Counted from the stretch's first letter, positions 24,172 through 33,272 are shown. The stretch is 64,000 bases of DNA from an uncultured Eubacteriales bacterium (GCA_902778055.1 CACYWL010000004.1:86137-150136); one strand, 5' to 3'. The notes: generated from the sequence alone by a model not told the origin. Numbers and translations: made by a program.

Positions 24172-25569
24172 TTATCCGGAAACCGGGATGCTGGGATCCC
24201 CGTCCGCCGCGGCGCGCATTCTGCGCCAGATAACCCGGTTCATGGTCAGGAAGCAGGCGGTGGCGCCCACCAGCTGGCTGATGAATTCGGCCCAGAAAAC
24301 CCCGTCCACCCCCAGACCGAGAGGGGGAAGAAGAAGCGTCAGCGGCGCGACCAGGACGACCTTTCGGAAAAGCGAGAAGAAAAGCGCGTGACGGGGATAA
24401 TTCAGCGCCACGAAGGTGCTCTGCCCGGCCTGCTGCAGGGCCATGAAGGGAAAAGCGCCGAAATAGATTCTCGCGCAGTCGGAGGCGACGCGGATGAGCT
24501 CCTCATCCGGGGTAAAGACGCGGAACAGGATTTCTGGCACAGACAGAACCAGCACCCACATGGCTGCGTTCATGCCCACGCCGCAGAGAAAGATAAAGCG
24601 AATGCTGTCCGACACCCGGTGATACAGCCTGGCGCCGAAATTGAAGCTCATGACATTCTGTCCGCCGGCGACCAGGGCATTATTGGGCAGGCTGATGATT
24701 TCCCGGAGGCTGTTGATCAGGCTCATGCCGCCGACATAGAGCATGCTCAGGGGGCCGCCCCAGGCTTTCAGCGTGATGTTGACCAGGGCCTGGGTCAGGC
24801 TGTTGGTCATCCGGAAGGTGAAACCGGTGACTCCGAGCCGCAGAATCCGCGGGATTTCCGCCCGGTCCAGCATCAGCCCGCGAAGCCGGAGCGGCGGAAT
24901 CCGGCCGCACAGGAAGACCAGGGCCCAGACTGCGCTGACGGTCTGGGAGATCACCGTGGCCAGGGCGGCGCCCTTCACGCCCAGACCTGCGACGGAGATC
25001 AGCAGCGGATCCAGCAGGATGTTCAGCGCCGCGCCGAGAATGACCGTCACCATGCCCACCCGGGGGAAACCCTGGGCGTTGATGAAGGGATTCATGCCCA
25101 GGCTGATCTGAACCGGAATCGTTCCCAGCACATAGATCCGGAAATAATCCAGCGCGGGGGGAAGCGTCTGCGCATCCCCGCCGAGCCAGGTCAGCACCAT
25201 CGGCGCCGCCGCGTAGAAAAGGATGGTCAGCAGGGCTCCGCTGCCCGTCAGCAGGGTAAAGGAGGTGCAGAGAATCCGCTCCGCGCGGGCATCGTCCCCC
25301 CGGCCGCGGGCGATGGTGGCCAGGGTGGCGCCTCCGGTGCTGAAAAGCTGCGCAAAGGCGCCGATGAAGGTGATCAGCGGGAAACAGATGCCCAGCCCGG
25401 TCAGCGCCAGGGTGCCCCCTTCGCCCATATATCCGATGAAGGTCCGATCCACAATATTGTAGAGGACATGCACCAGCTCAGCCAGCAGGACCGGCAGACC
25501 GAGGCGCCAGATGATCCGGGGAACGCTGCCTCTTGAAAAATCGCCCTGCCTGATTTCCTGCTCACTCAT
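24172..25569 (-). CDS. MATE family multidrug/sodium antiporter
   Basis: This 465-residue protein has about twelve membrane helices in two similar halves, typical of the MATE/MatE (NorM-DinF) group: each half has a family-like opening (PRIIWRLGLPVLLAELV and EIPRILRLGVTGFTFRM). Such proteins export cationic drugs or metabolites in exchange for Na+ or H+. The start at 25569 is preferred over 25602: the promoter's -10 element occupies 25601-25606, and AGGAGG at 25586-25581 lies 11 bases before it. It runs against its neighbours with its own promoter and terminator. Confidence 0.93.
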   Translation of the reverse strand: MSEQEIRQGDFSRGSVPRIIWRLGLPVLLAELVHVLYNIVDRTFIGYMGEGGTLALTGLGICFPLITFIGAFAQLFSTGGATLATIARGRGDDARAERILCTSFTLLTGSGALLTILFYAAAPMVLTWLGGDAQTLPPALDYFRIYVLGTIPVQISLGMNPFINAQGFPRVGMVTVILGAALNILLDPLLISVAGLGVKGAALATVISQTVSAVWALVFLCGRIPPLRLRGLMLDRAEIPRILRLGVTGFTFRMTNSLTQALVNITLKAWGGPLSMLYVGGMSLINSLREIISLPNNALVAGGQNVMSFNFGARLYHRVSDSIRFIFLCGVGMNAAMWVLVLSVPEILFRVFTPDEELIRVASDCARIYFGAFPFMALQQAGQSTFVALNYPRHALFFSLFRKVVLVAPLTLLLPPLGLGVDGVFWAEFISQLVGATACFLTMNRVIWRRMRAAADGDPSIPVSG

Positions 25570-25600
25570 CCTTCTCAGAACCTCCTGATTCTCTGCCCCC

Positions 25601-25630
25601 ATTATAATGCCTTTTCATCCTTCCGGGCAA
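25601..25630 (-). promoter_or_regulatory. promoter of the MATE gene
   Basis: On the minus strand: -35 TTGCCC (25630-25625), 18 bp, -10 TATAAT (25606-25601). Confidence 0.7.
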
Positions 25631-25652
25631 GGCCCGGGCAGGTTTTGAGGCA

Positions 25653-25681
25653 TTGCGGGGGAGAAACGCATCTGCTATAAT
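25653..25681 (+). promoter_or_regulatory. promoter of the secreted-peptidase-like/CapA/acyltransferase operon
   Basis: A -35 TTGCGG (25653-25658), 17 bp, -10 TATAAT (25676-25681). It diverges from the MATE promoter. Confidence 0.75.
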
Positions 25682-25716
25682 AGACCGAAAGCGGCCCAGG
25701 GAAGGAGAAACCGGAC

Positions 25717-26547
25717 GTGAGAAAAAGACGGATCGCGCTGACGGCCGGCCTGATCGCGCTGATGATGCTGGCGATGCCGGGCGCGGGCGGGGCGGAAGAG
25801 GACGATACGGACATCGGGGAGATTGTCGAGAACGTCCTGCTGGATGATGACGGAACGGAAATCCCGGAGGAAAATCCGGAGGAATCCGGGGCGGTGACAG
25901 AGACCGGCGGCGCGAGGGAGGATTTCATCGACCGAATCGTGGCGCTGGGAGAGAAGCTGTACCAGGATGCGGACGGAAAACGGAAGCGCGCCCACTATGC
26001 TTCGGACATCTACGTATGCAAGAATTTTACGGTGTATCTGTTCCGACAGAACCGGGACGACTTCCGGATGGCGGAATATCCGGAGACGCCGCTGGTGATT
26101 CCGAACAACCTGCCGGCTGCGAAATGCAAGCCCTATGCCTACGGCTTTCTCTGGGAGGATATTCCCGCAGAGAAGGGAAACCCCTTTGAGGCGGCGGCGC
26201 AGTTCATCTACAATCCGGACCTGAGCCGGGAGGAGAACATGGCGCTGGCCATGGACTTCATGCGGCAGGCCCGGCGCGGGGATTTCTTCCAGATGTCCGC
26301 CGACTATGAATACGGCGTCGGGGCTCACAGCGCGATTATGCTTGGGTATGATCCGGAGACGGACGAGATCCACTGGATGGACAGCAACATGCGGGGCGGA
26401 AAGAAGGACGGCATCCGATACGGTCTGGTGCAGTTTGACGAGGTGAAAAGCGTGGAATGGTGGGCGGACGCCTTCTGCCACAGGAAGCGGGGCGCCACGC
26501 TGTACCGCCTGAGGGAGGACATCATTTACGCGCCCGGCGGAGAATAG
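25717..26547 (+). CDS. secreted protein, possible papain-like cysteine peptidase
   Basis: The 276-residue product has a basic signal peptide (about 1-26) and an acidic linker (about 27-65). The rest shows an order of residues reminiscent of NlpC/P60, CHAP and similar papain-like folds: a Cys starting a helix (SDIYVCKNFTVYLFRQ), then a buried GAHSAIMLGYDPET and, one strand later, HWMDSN, giving a possible Cys-His-Asp/Asn triad. This is inference from pattern; the family could not be named. The start is GTG after GAAGGAG. CapA and an acyltransferase follow in the same operon, which suggests a role in the envelope. Confidence 0.6.
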   Translation: MRKRRIALTAGLIALMMLAMPGAGGAEEDDTDIGEIVENVLLDDDGTEIPEENPEESGAVTETGGAREDFIDRIVALGEKLYQDADGKRKRAHYASDIYVCKNFTVYLFRQNRDDFRMAEYPETPLVIPNNLPAAKCKPYAYGFLWEDIPAEKGNPFEAAAQFIYNPDLSREENMALAMDFMRQARRGDFFQMSADYEYGVGAHSAIMLGYDPETDEIHWMDSNMRGGKKDGIRYGLVQFDEVKSVEWWADAFCHRKRGATLYRLREDIIYAPGGE

Positions 26548-26580
26548 GGGACAGGGATGGAAGGAAAGGAGAAGACCGGA

Positions 26581-27702
26581 ATGATGAAGCGAATTCTCGC
26601 GCTGCTGTGCGCCGCGGCGCTGGCGTGCGGTCTGACGGCCGCGGGGGCTGAGAAGAACCAGTCCGTTCAGAGCGCTCTCGAGAGCGGAGACAATATTTTT
26701 GTTTTCTCCCTGGTCGGCGACTGCTGCATCGGGGACAACGCCTGGTCGCCGGGAACGAAGAGCGGCTATATCAGCAAAATCAGAAACGCGGGCATGGACT
26801 ATCCCTTCAGCCTGGTGGCGGACATGTTTGCGGAGGATGATCTGACGGTGGCCAACTGCGAATGCACCTTTACGGAGCGCACGAAGCCCCGCAACGGCAT
26901 CTATTTTCCGATGCTCGCGCCGCCGGAATTCGCGGAGGTGCTGAAGCTGGGAAACGTGGATGTGTGCAACCTGGCTAACAATCACTGCCTGCGGGACATC
27001 GGCAAGAAAGGCGGGGAGGATACCTCCGCGGCGCTGAGCGCTCAGGGAATCGGGTATTTCTATGACGACAACACCTGGAGCACGGAGATCAAGGGCGTGA
27101 AGGTGGGCTTCGTCGGATATACCTATCCCATGAACGACGGAAAGCTGAAGAAATATGTCCAGGGCATGGAGAAGCTGCGGGCGGAGGGCTGCACCTTTGT
27201 GGTGGCCTCGGCCCACTGGGGCACGGAGCCGACCCGGGGAAAATCCAACGGCAAGGAATACCTGCTGGACGGGAACCAGAAATACGGCATCAAACTGATT
27301 GACGCGGGGTTTGACATGGTGTACGGCCACGGATCCCATACCTGCCAGATGATCCGCTGGTACAAGGGCAAGGTGATTTTCTACGGGCTGAGCAATTTTA
27401 CCTTCGGGGCCGACGCTTCGCCCCGGGACGATGATACCGCGGTGGCGCAGATTTCCTTCGACATCCATGAGGACGGGACCATGACCGCGAGGGAGCTGTC
27501 CGTTCTTCCCTTCAAGATGCACAAGGACGGTGATTTCCGGCCCTATCCCGTGAAGGACGGGGAGGTTCAGGCGCGGATCTGGGAGAAGATGTACTACAAC
27601 GGGTATCCGAAGCACAAGGCGTCTCCCGCGTCTTCCCTGCCGGAGAGCTTTCTGACGACGGGATACGTCGATTTCCGGACGCTGCCCGTCACGGAGGAGT
27701 AA
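26581..27702 (+). CDS. CapA-family secreted metallophosphatase-like protein
   Basis: The 373-residue protein has a signal peptide (MMKRILALLCAAALACGLTA) and a PGA_cap/CapA domain (about 35-290), with the family's landmarks: LVGDCCIGDN, NLANNHCLRD, ASAHWGTE and YGHGSHTCQ, whose His, Asp and Asn residues probably hold metals. CapA proteins take part in poly-gamma-glutamate capsule export or anchoring, though many relatives have unknown jobs. Genes for poly-gamma-glutamate ligase (capB/capC) are not nearby. The start at 26581 follows AAAGGAGAAG; the in-frame codon at 26557 lacks a site. Confidence 0.87.
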   Translation: MMKRILALLCAAALACGLTAAGAEKNQSVQSALESGDNIFVFSLVGDCCIGDNAWSPGTKSGYISKIRNAGMDYPFSLVADMFAEDDLTVANCECTFTERTKPRNGIYFPMLAPPEFAEVLKLGNVDVCNLANNHCLRDIGKKGGEDTSAALSAQGIGYFYDDNTWSTEIKGVKVGFVGYTYPMNDGKLKKYVQGMEKLRAEGCTFVVASAHWGTEPTRGKSNGKEYLLDGNQKYGIKLIDAGFDMVYGHGSHTCQMIRWYKGKVIFYGLSNFTFGADASPRDDDTAVAQISFDIHEDGTMTARELSVLPFKMHKDGDFRPYPVKDGEVQARIWEKMYYNGYPKHKASPASSLPESFLTTGYVDFRTLPVTEE

Positions 27703-27706
27703 TTCG

Positions 27707-29047
27707 ATGGACGAGGAACGCAGGAAGGGAACGGAACCGGCCCGGAACGAGCCGGCGCCCCACCCCTTTCAACGGAAGAAACTGAAGGAGCGGCCCGGCT
27801 TTCAGGCCCGGGGGATGAGATGGCTCTACCGGGTGCTCTACCCCTACTTTCACTGCCGGGTCCGCCTGCCGGAGGAGCTGGAGAACAGCGAAGAGCCGGT
27901 GGTCTTTATCGCGAACCACTACAATGTGTTCGGCCCCCTCAGCTTTGTGCTGTCCATGCCGCTGGTTTACAATATCTGGATGAATCAGGAGCTGGTGGAT
28001 CAGGAGACGGCGAAGGTGAGCCTGCGGCCGGGAATCCGGCGGTTGCTGCCCTTCCTCCGGGAAACGCGGGTGGAATGGCTCTGCGAAAAGATTGCCGCCT
28101 TCATCTCCTACGTGCTGCGCCAGGTCGGCATGATCCCCGTGGACCGGAATCAGCCTTCCAGGCTGATTTCCACCATGCGGCAGAGCATCGCCGCGCTGGA
28201 AGAGGGGCACAACCTGCTGATCTTTCCCGAGACCGGGGATCCGGAGTATTCCCTGACCTCCGTGACGCCCTTCTATTCCGGTTTTGCCATGCTGGGCCGG
28301 CTTTACTACCGAAAGACGGGAAAGGTGCTGCGGTTCTGCCCCTGCTATATCGACGAGCAGCATCACCGCATCCGGATCGGAGAGCTGGAGAGCTATGACC
28401 CGGAGGCGGAACCCGCCCCGGAAACCGAACGGGTTTCGGAGACGCTGAACCGCCGGATCCGCGAAATGGCGGCGGAAAACCGCGGAGTTGAGAAGGAGGA
28501 CAGCACGCCGGTCCGCCGGACCATTCTGTTCTTCTGCAACCTGGTGCGCCTGCTGCTGCTGATTCCGCTGATCACGATGCTGGGGCTGGGCAATCGGGAA
28601 ATGATCCTGGTTTTCTATGGGGTCAGCCAGGGACTTCGGATCCTGTTCAACGCGGTCTGCAACACCTATGCCTCCTCCAACCGGCTTTCCTTTCTTTTCT
28701 CCCACGCGGTGGGCGTGATGACGGACACGGCCATGATGATCTCCCTGGCGGCGCAGATGCCCCGGATGAGATGGCTTCTGTATACGCTGATCCTCAACGG
28801 AGCGGTGATTCTGATCAGCAATATCCGGACTTTTTTCCGATTCCGCCGGTGCGCCGGGGTCAACTACTTTGACACCCTGTCCGCCAACCTGCTGTGCATC
28901 CTCTGCCTGCAGCAGATCCTGCGGATTCCCTTCAACAGGATGGCTGTCGGGCTGCTTGGGCTGGCCGCGGCCGTCTTTCTGATCTTTTCCGCCGGGTTCT
29001 CCGTGGCCTTCAATGCCCGCATCGGCCTGGAGGAGGATCAGGCCTGA
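27707..29047 (+). CDS. PlsC-like acyltransferase with C-terminal membrane domain
   Basis: In this 446-residue protein residues about 38-245 look like a lysophospholipid acyltransferase domain: the acceptor motif FIANHYNVFGP (a variant of NHxxxxD in which Asp is not evident) and the later IFPETG (like FPEGT). Family members move fatty acyl groups to lysophosphatidic acid or similar acceptors at the membrane. Residues about 265-435 add four to six helices not typical of PlsC. The altered motif means activity is uncertain. The gene starts four bases after the capA stop, with GGAGG inside the capA end. Confidence 0.72.
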   Translation: MDEERRKGTEPARNEPAPHPFQRKKLKERPGFQARGMRWLYRVLYPYFHCRVRLPEELENSEEPVVFIANHYNVFGPLSFVLSMPLVYNIWMNQELVDQETAKVSLRPGIRRLLPFLRETRVEWLCEKIAAFISYVLRQVGMIPVDRNQPSRLISTMRQSIAALEEGHNLLIFPETGDPEYSLTSVTPFYSGFAMLGRLYYRKTGKVLRFCPCYIDEQHHRIRIGELESYDPEAEPAPETERVSETLNRRIREMAAENRGVEKEDSTPVRRTILFFCNLVRLLLLIPLITMLGLGNREMILVFYGVSQGLRILFNAVCNTYASSNRLSFLFSHAVGVMTDTAMMISLAAQMPRMRWLLYTLILNGAVILISNIRTFFRFRRCAGVNYFDTLSANLLCILCLQQILRIPFNRMAVGLLGLAAAVFLIFSAGFSVAFNARIGLEEDQA

Positions 29048-29060
29048 GGGGGAAAGAGGT

Positions 29061-29090
29061 TTGCAATGGGCGGGGAAAGCATGGTATAAT
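29061..29090 (+). promoter_or_regulatory. promoter of the CNNM/CorC gene
   Basis: A -35 TTGCAA (29061-29066), 18 bp, -10 TATAAT (29085-29090). Confidence 0.75.
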
Positions 29091-29200
29091 GCCCGCGTTT
29101 CCAGAAAAAGTATTTTGGACGGCTTCTCCGGGATGTTCGCCCGGACCGGATCCCGGGTGATGGGGGACAGCGGAAGAAGCGGAAAGGATTTGAAACTGAC

Positions 29201-30538
29201 ATGGGCCTATGGATTGCGCTGATCGCATGCATCGCGCTGTCTGCCTTTTTCTCGGCGACGGAGACGGCTTTCTCCGCTGCCAGCCGGGTCCGGCTGAAAA
29301 CCGTGGAGGGGGAAAAGAAACCCCGCGCGCAGACGGCCCTGCACCTTCTCGAAAATTATGATTCCCTGCTGACCACGGTGCTGGTGGGCAACAATGTGGT
29401 CAACATCGCCGGCACCTCCATCGCGACCATTCTGTTTACACGGATCATGAACGGATCCGAGGATCAGGGAGCCACGGTGGCCTCCATTGTCATGACGGTC
29501 GTGGTGCTGTTTGTGGGCGAGGTTGGGCCGAAAACCCTGGCCAAGCAGCAGCCGAACCGCTTTGCGATTCTGGCAACTCCCGTCATCCAGGTGCTGATGA
29601 CGCTGCTGAAGCCGGTCGACTGGCTTTTCTCCCTGTGGCGGAAACTGCTTTCCTCAATGATCCGGGCTGAGCCGGATGAGCCCCAGATCGAAGAAGAGCT
29701 GATGACCATGATCGACGAGGCACAGACCGAGGGCGACCTGGAGGAGGAGGAGAGCGAGCTGATCCGCTCCGCGATTGAGTTCAACGATCAGGATGCCTCC
29801 GATATCATGACGCCCCGGGTCGATGTGACCGCGGTGGAGGACAACGCCACGATCGAGGAGGTGGCGGAGATTTTCCGGACTACCTTCTTCTCCCGGATTC
29901 CCGTGTATCACGAGGACCTGGATCATATCGTCGGCACGCTGCACGAGAAGGACTTCTACAAGATGACCCACGAGGGGTGCACGGAGATCACCCGCATCAT
30001 GAAGGAGCCGGTCTTTGCCCCCGCCACGCTGCCCATCTCCAGCCTGCTGAAGCAGTTCCGCACCTCCAAGACGCACCAGATCATCCTGCTGGACGAGTTC
30101 GGCGGGACGGACGGGATCGTGACGCTGGAAGATGTGCTGGAGGAACTGGTCGGGGAAATCTACGACGAGCATGACGAGGTGCAGGAGGAGATCGCCCTGA
30201 CGGAGGACGGCGGCTGGAGAATCAGCGGCGGCACCCAGCTGCAGGATCTGCTGGAGCAGTTCGGCCTTGAGGACGGCGGATATGAGGCGGACACCGTCGG
30301 CGGATGGGTCGGCGAGATGATCCGCCGGGTTCCGGAAATCGGCGACAGCTTTGAGACAGCCGGATACCGATTTGAGGTCACGGATATGGACGGGTTCCGC
30401 GTAACGGAGATCCGGGCGGAAAAAATGCCGGAGAAGGAAGCGGAGCCGGAGGAAAACACGGAGGAAAACACGGAGGAAAACGCGGAGGAGGAACGGGAGG
30501 AGCCGAAGCAGGCAACCCGGGAGGACTCCGGAGAATAA
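29201..30538 (+). CDS. CNNM/CorC-family membrane protein with CBS domains
   Basis: This 445-residue protein has the order of the hemolysin C/CNNM family: a DUF21 membrane domain with three to four helices (about 1-175), two CBS domains (about 195-320; DIMTPRVDVTAVE begins the first), and a CorC_HlyC domain (about 335-410). These proteins are linked to magnesium or cobalt efflux and resistance; older names call them hemolysins without good reason. The last 35 residues are mostly Glu, encoded by a 12 bp direct repeat. It has its own promoter. No terminator separates it from the next gene. Confidence 0.92.
   Translation: MGLWIALIACIALSAFFSATETAFSAASRVRLKTVEGEKKPRAQTALHLLENYDSLLTTVLVGNNVVNIAGTSIATILFTRIMNGSEDQGATVASIVMTVVVLFVGEVGPKTLAKQQPNRFAILATPVIQVLMTLLKPVDWLFSLWRKLLSSMIRAEPDEPQIEEELMTMIDEAQTEGDLEEEESELIRSAIEFNDQDASDIMTPRVDVTAVEDNATIEEVAEIFRTTFFSRIPVYHEDLDHIVGTLHEKDFYKMTHEGCTEITRIMKEPVFAPATLPISSLLKQFRTSKTHQIILLDEFGGTDGIVTLEDVLEELVGEIYDEHDEVQEEIALTEDGGWRISGGTQLQDLLEQFGLEDGGYEADTVGGWVGEMIRRVPEIGDSFETAGYRFEVTDMDGFRVTEIRAEKMPEKEAEPEENTEENTEENAEEEREEPKQATREDSGE
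30449..30484 (+). repeat. 12 bp tandem repeat in the CNNM tail
   Basis: Three copies of GAGGAAAACACG (the third with one change) encode EENT-EENT-EENA near the C-terminus of the CNNM protein. Confidence 0.85.
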
Positions 30539-30679
30539 AAGCGAAGGAACAGAGACCGGGACCGGGTCCGGAAGCTGTGCGGCAGTGCCTTTGAACGAAA
30601 AGGAAAACGCAGATGATACGGGCGGAGACCGGGCCGGGAAGCGACAGGGAAGGAAAACCGCAGAAAAGGGGAAAAGACG

Positions 30680-31804
30680 ATGGGAAGAACGGTCATGGGA
30701 TACTGGGACTGCCCGGTCTGCGGGCAGAAGGGCGTCGCAGGGAATGTGATGAACTGTCCTTCCTGCGGACGGGCCCGGGGCGATGTGCAGTTCTACATGA
30801 AGGACGGCGCGGAAAACTCCGTCCGGGAGGAGGACGAGCGGGGGGACATTGAGTACCTCAGCGAGGAGCAGGCCCAGGAGATCGGAAAAAATCCCGACTG
30901 GTACTGCTCCTTCTGCAATTCCCTGAACAAGGACAATGCCGCCTTCTGCACCAACTGCGGAGCAAGCCGGGAATCCTCGGAGAGCAACTACTTTGATCAG
31001 CTGAAAAAACGGAAGGAGGCGGAGGCGGCGGAAAAGGCCGCGCAGCCTCAGGTCAGCACGCCTCCGGCCAGGAAGAAAAGCCGGTGGCCTCTGTTGCTGA
31101 TTCTCCTGGTCGGTGTTTTTCTGCTGGTGAGGTACCTGAGCGGGAGCAACGTCTCGGGCGACCTGAAGGTGACCGGGCTGAACTGGAGCCGGGTGATTCC
31201 GATTGAGCAGAACCAGGAGTTCACCGAGAGCGGATGGAGCATCCCGGAGGGCGGAACGGAGGTCGGCCGCCGGCAGGAAATCCATCACTACGACCAGGTG
31301 CTGGATCACTATGAGGACGTCGAGGTTCAGCGGTCCCGGGATGTGCTGGACCACTATGAAACCTATTACACCTACAGGGACAACGGGAACGGCTCCTTCG
31401 AGGAGATCCCGCATGAGCGGCCGGTCTACCGGACGGAATACTACACGGAGACGGAGTCAAAGCCGGTCTACCGGACCGTACCCCGATACGCGACGAAATA
31501 CACCTACACGATCTGGCGATGGGTAAAGGTCCGGGAGGCCGGGGCGTCGGGAGAGAACCACGACGCCTTCTGGCCGGAGCTCATCCTGGAGGAGAACGAG
31601 CGGGAGGGTTCCCCCCGAAGGGAGGAGTACGGCTTCACCGTCACCGACAGCAAGGAGAAAACGGAGACCTGGGTGCTGACGGAGGAGGACTGGCGGAAAA
31701 TCAACCTGAACGACCGGCTGACCATTTCCACGCAGCGGGCCAGCGGGGAATCCTGGATCGTGGATGAAAAGGGAAACCGGCAGATCCGGGTTTACCGGAG
31801 GTGA
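30680..31804 (+). CDS. double zinc-ribbon membrane protein of unknown function
   Basis: This 374-residue protein begins with two zinc ribbons: CPVCG...CPSCG (about 11-30) and CSFCNS...CTNCG (about 76-95, RanBP2-like spacing). A basic linker, one helix (about 134-150) and a long outer or inner C-terminal part (about 155-374) rich in Tyr, Glu and Arg follow. The repeated phrases YDQVLDHYEDV, DVLDHYETYYTYRD and PVYRTEYYTETESKPVYRT suggest a beta-rich stacked structure. The family is met in Firmicutes, but no function is assigned. It is probably co-transcribed with the small gene at 31801, with a 4 bp overlap (GTGA). Confidence 0.75.
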   Translation: MGRTVMGYWDCPVCGQKGVAGNVMNCPSCGRARGDVQFYMKDGAENSVREEDERGDIEYLSEEQAQEIGKNPDWYCSFCNSLNKDNAAFCTNCGASRESSESNYFDQLKKRKEAEAAEKAAQPQVSTPPARKKSRWPLLLILLVGVFLLVRYLSGSNVSGDLKVTGLNWSRVIPIEQNQEFTESGWSIPEGGTEVGRRQEIHHYDQVLDHYEDVEVQRSRDVLDHYETYYTYRDNGNGSFEEIPHERPVYRTEYYTETESKPVYRTVPRYATKYTYTIWRWVKVREAGASGENHDAFWPELILEENEREGSPRREEYGFTVTDSKEKTETWVLTEEDWRKINLNDRLTISTQRASGESWIVDEKGNRQIRVYRR

Positions 31805-32028
31805 CGGGAGAAGTGGCACAGACGGAGGATTTTCCCCGGGGAGAGGAACTGGAAAGAAAAATGGCCCAGGCCTATCGGGTCTATCAGGCGAATGTCCGGG
31901 CGGCGGACGAGGGCATCTACACGCTGACCATGGGCGCGCGGAGCGGCGTCCCGGAGGGCAGGCTGCTTGAAATCGCGGTGGACCTGCTGCATAAATGCCA
32001 ATACGGAACGGAGGAGAAGGGGGCCTGA
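31801..32028 (+). CDS. small hypothetical protein
   Basis: A 75-residue soluble, helical, acidic protein with a core containing MAQAYRVYQANVRAAD and ending HKCQYGTEEKGA. GTG at 31801 overlaps the stop of the zinc-ribbon gene by four bases, suggesting coupling. GTG 31813 or ATG 31861 are other possible starts, both with purine-rich sites upstream. The family is not recognised. Confidence 0.55.
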   Translation: MTGEVAQTEDFPRGEELERKMAQAYRVYQANVRAADEGIYTLTMGARSGVPEGRLLEIAVDLLHKCQYGTEEKGA

Positions 32029-32036
32029 GCCCCCTT
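32017..32036 (+). terminator. weak hairpin over the 3' end of the small gene
   Basis: AAGGGGGC (32017-32024) pairs with GCCCCCTT (32029-32036) with the stop codon in the loop. Only TTCTTC follows, so termination may be partial. Confidence 0.45.
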
Positions 32037-32124
32037 CTTCGTCCGCGGAAAAAGGCGGGGCCCGGAAAAGCGGCTGGACTGCGTGCGGGCTTCGTGCCGG
32101 GACGCGCCGGCAGGGAGGAAGAAG

Positions 32125-32565
32125 ATGGGCAGAGTGCTGCTGTTTAATCTTACGGAGGAGAGCCGCCGGAAGAAGGTGAAGGCGGCGCTGTTCCGGTGCG
32201 GCCTTTCCGGACGGGAGGTTCTCCCCGAAGAGCAGGGACGGACCCTCGGCGCACTGCTGGATTCGGAGAGCGGCAGCACGGCGGAGGAAACCCCGGAAGC
32301 AGTTCCGGAGAAGCCCTTTCCGGAGGAGATGATCGTGATGCACGGGCTCTCCCCCCGCCAGTTTCACGGCTTTCTGGAAAGCCTGAAGGCGCAGGGAATC
32401 CGGATTCCCCTGAAGGCGGTCACCACGGAGCACAATCTCCGATGGACGGCGGAAACGCTTCGGCGGGAGCTGCTGGCCGAGCATGCGGCCATGGCGAAGG
32501 GAGCAGGAGAATCTGTTCACGCGGGCAGCCGCGAAAAGAAGGAGGCCGGAGGATCGGATGGATAA
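32125..32565 (+). CDS. DUF3783 family protein
   Basis: This 146-residue cytoplasmic protein fits DUF3783: an opening MGRVLLFNLTEESRRKKVKA, a middle EEMIVMHGLSPRQFHGFLES and the closing segment IPLKAVTTEHNLRWTAETL. Members are found in Clostridia and have no established function. The start at 32125 follows GGGAGGAAGAAG; codons upstream in frame lack a site and look non-coding. It overlaps the following acetyltransferase by 8 bp. Confidence 0.8.
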   Translation: MGRVLLFNLTEESRRKKVKAALFRCGLSGREVLPEEQGRTLGALLDSESGSTAEETPEAVPEKPFPEEMIVMHGLSPRQFHGFLESLKAQGIRIPLKAVTTEHNLRWTAETLRRELLAEHAAMAKGAGESVHAGSREKKEAGGSDG

Positions 32566-33253
32566 ACGGCCGGCCCCGGAGATCGGAATGGCGGATCTGA
32601 CACCCGGGGGAGAGCGGTACCTCAGCCTCTTTCAGCATCCGCCGGCGATGGAGACCGCCCGGCTCCGGCTGCGGAAAATGCGAAGGAGCGACGCGGAGGA
32701 TATCTACGCATGGGCCTCGGACCCGGAGGTGGCACGGTATGTGCTCTGGGACGCGCACGGAAGCCTGAGGGACACCCGGGAATACCTGAGGTACATCCGC
32801 TGGCTGTACCGGCACCGTCTGCCCGCCTCCTGGGGCATCGAGCTGAAGGAGACGGGAAGAATGATCGGGACCATCGGCGTCATGGCCTGGGTGCCGGATC
32901 ATCACTGTGCGGAGGTCGGGTATTCCCTCGGCCGGAAATGGTGGCGTCAGGGCTACGCGTCGGAGGCCCTGGCCGAGCTGCTGAACAGGCTGTTTGCGGA
33001 GCCGGGGGTCAACCGGGTGGAGGCCATGTGCGATGTGCGCAACCCGGCCAGCGCCCGGGTCATGGAAAAATGCGGGATGCGCCGGGAAGGAATTCTCCGG
33101 CAGCGGGTGTACAACAAGGGCGAAGCGGTGGATGTGCTGCTGTATGCCGCGGTGCGGAGCGACCGGAGCAGGCCGGCGTTCCGGGAGACGGCGCGGGCGG
33201 AATCCGGCGCTGCGGAGGACACAGAAGGCCGGAGGAGCGGAGCCGGGGAATAA
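32558..33253 (+). CDS. GNAT acetyltransferase, RimJ/RimL type
   Basis: This 231-residue protein has an N-acetyltransferase domain at about 30-200. It begins METARLRLRKMRRSDAEDIY, has the acetyl-CoA loop GRKWWRQGYASEAL (motif A, R/Q-x-x-G-x-A) and the late NPASARVMEKCGMRREG, a hallmark of the RimJ/RimL subgroup that acetylates N-terminal amines or small molecules. The start at 32558 follows GGAGG. A charged tail (about 200-231) is extra. The acceptor is not known. Confidence 0.88.
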   Translation: MDKRPAPEIGMADLTPGGERYLSLFQHPPAMETARLRLRKMRRSDAEDIYAWASDPEVARYVLWDAHGSLRDTREYLRYIRWLYRHRLPASWGIELKETGRMIGTIGVMAWVPDHHCAEVGYSLGRKWWRQGYASEALAELLNRLFAEPGVNRVEAMCDVRNPASARVMEKCGMRREGILRQRVYNKGEAVDVLLYAAVRSDRSRPAFRETARAESGAAEDTEGRRSGAGE

Positions 33254-33272
33254 CAGGAGAGGAAAGAAGCAC

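Noticed and set aside
24073..25536. Plus-strand frame opposite the MATE gene
   Set aside because: Hydrophilic translation without domains; the minus-strand frame encodes an evident twelve-helix MATE protein.
30555..30600. Segment with GGTCCGGAAG considered as signal recognition particle RNA
   Set aside because: Only the short core-like string is present. The flanking pairing and the AGCAGCC side of domain IV are absent.
29654..31414. Long minus-strand frame opposite the CNNM and zinc-ribbon genes
   Set aside because: It crosses two plus-strand genes with clear domains; the translation is low complexity and lacks a start site.
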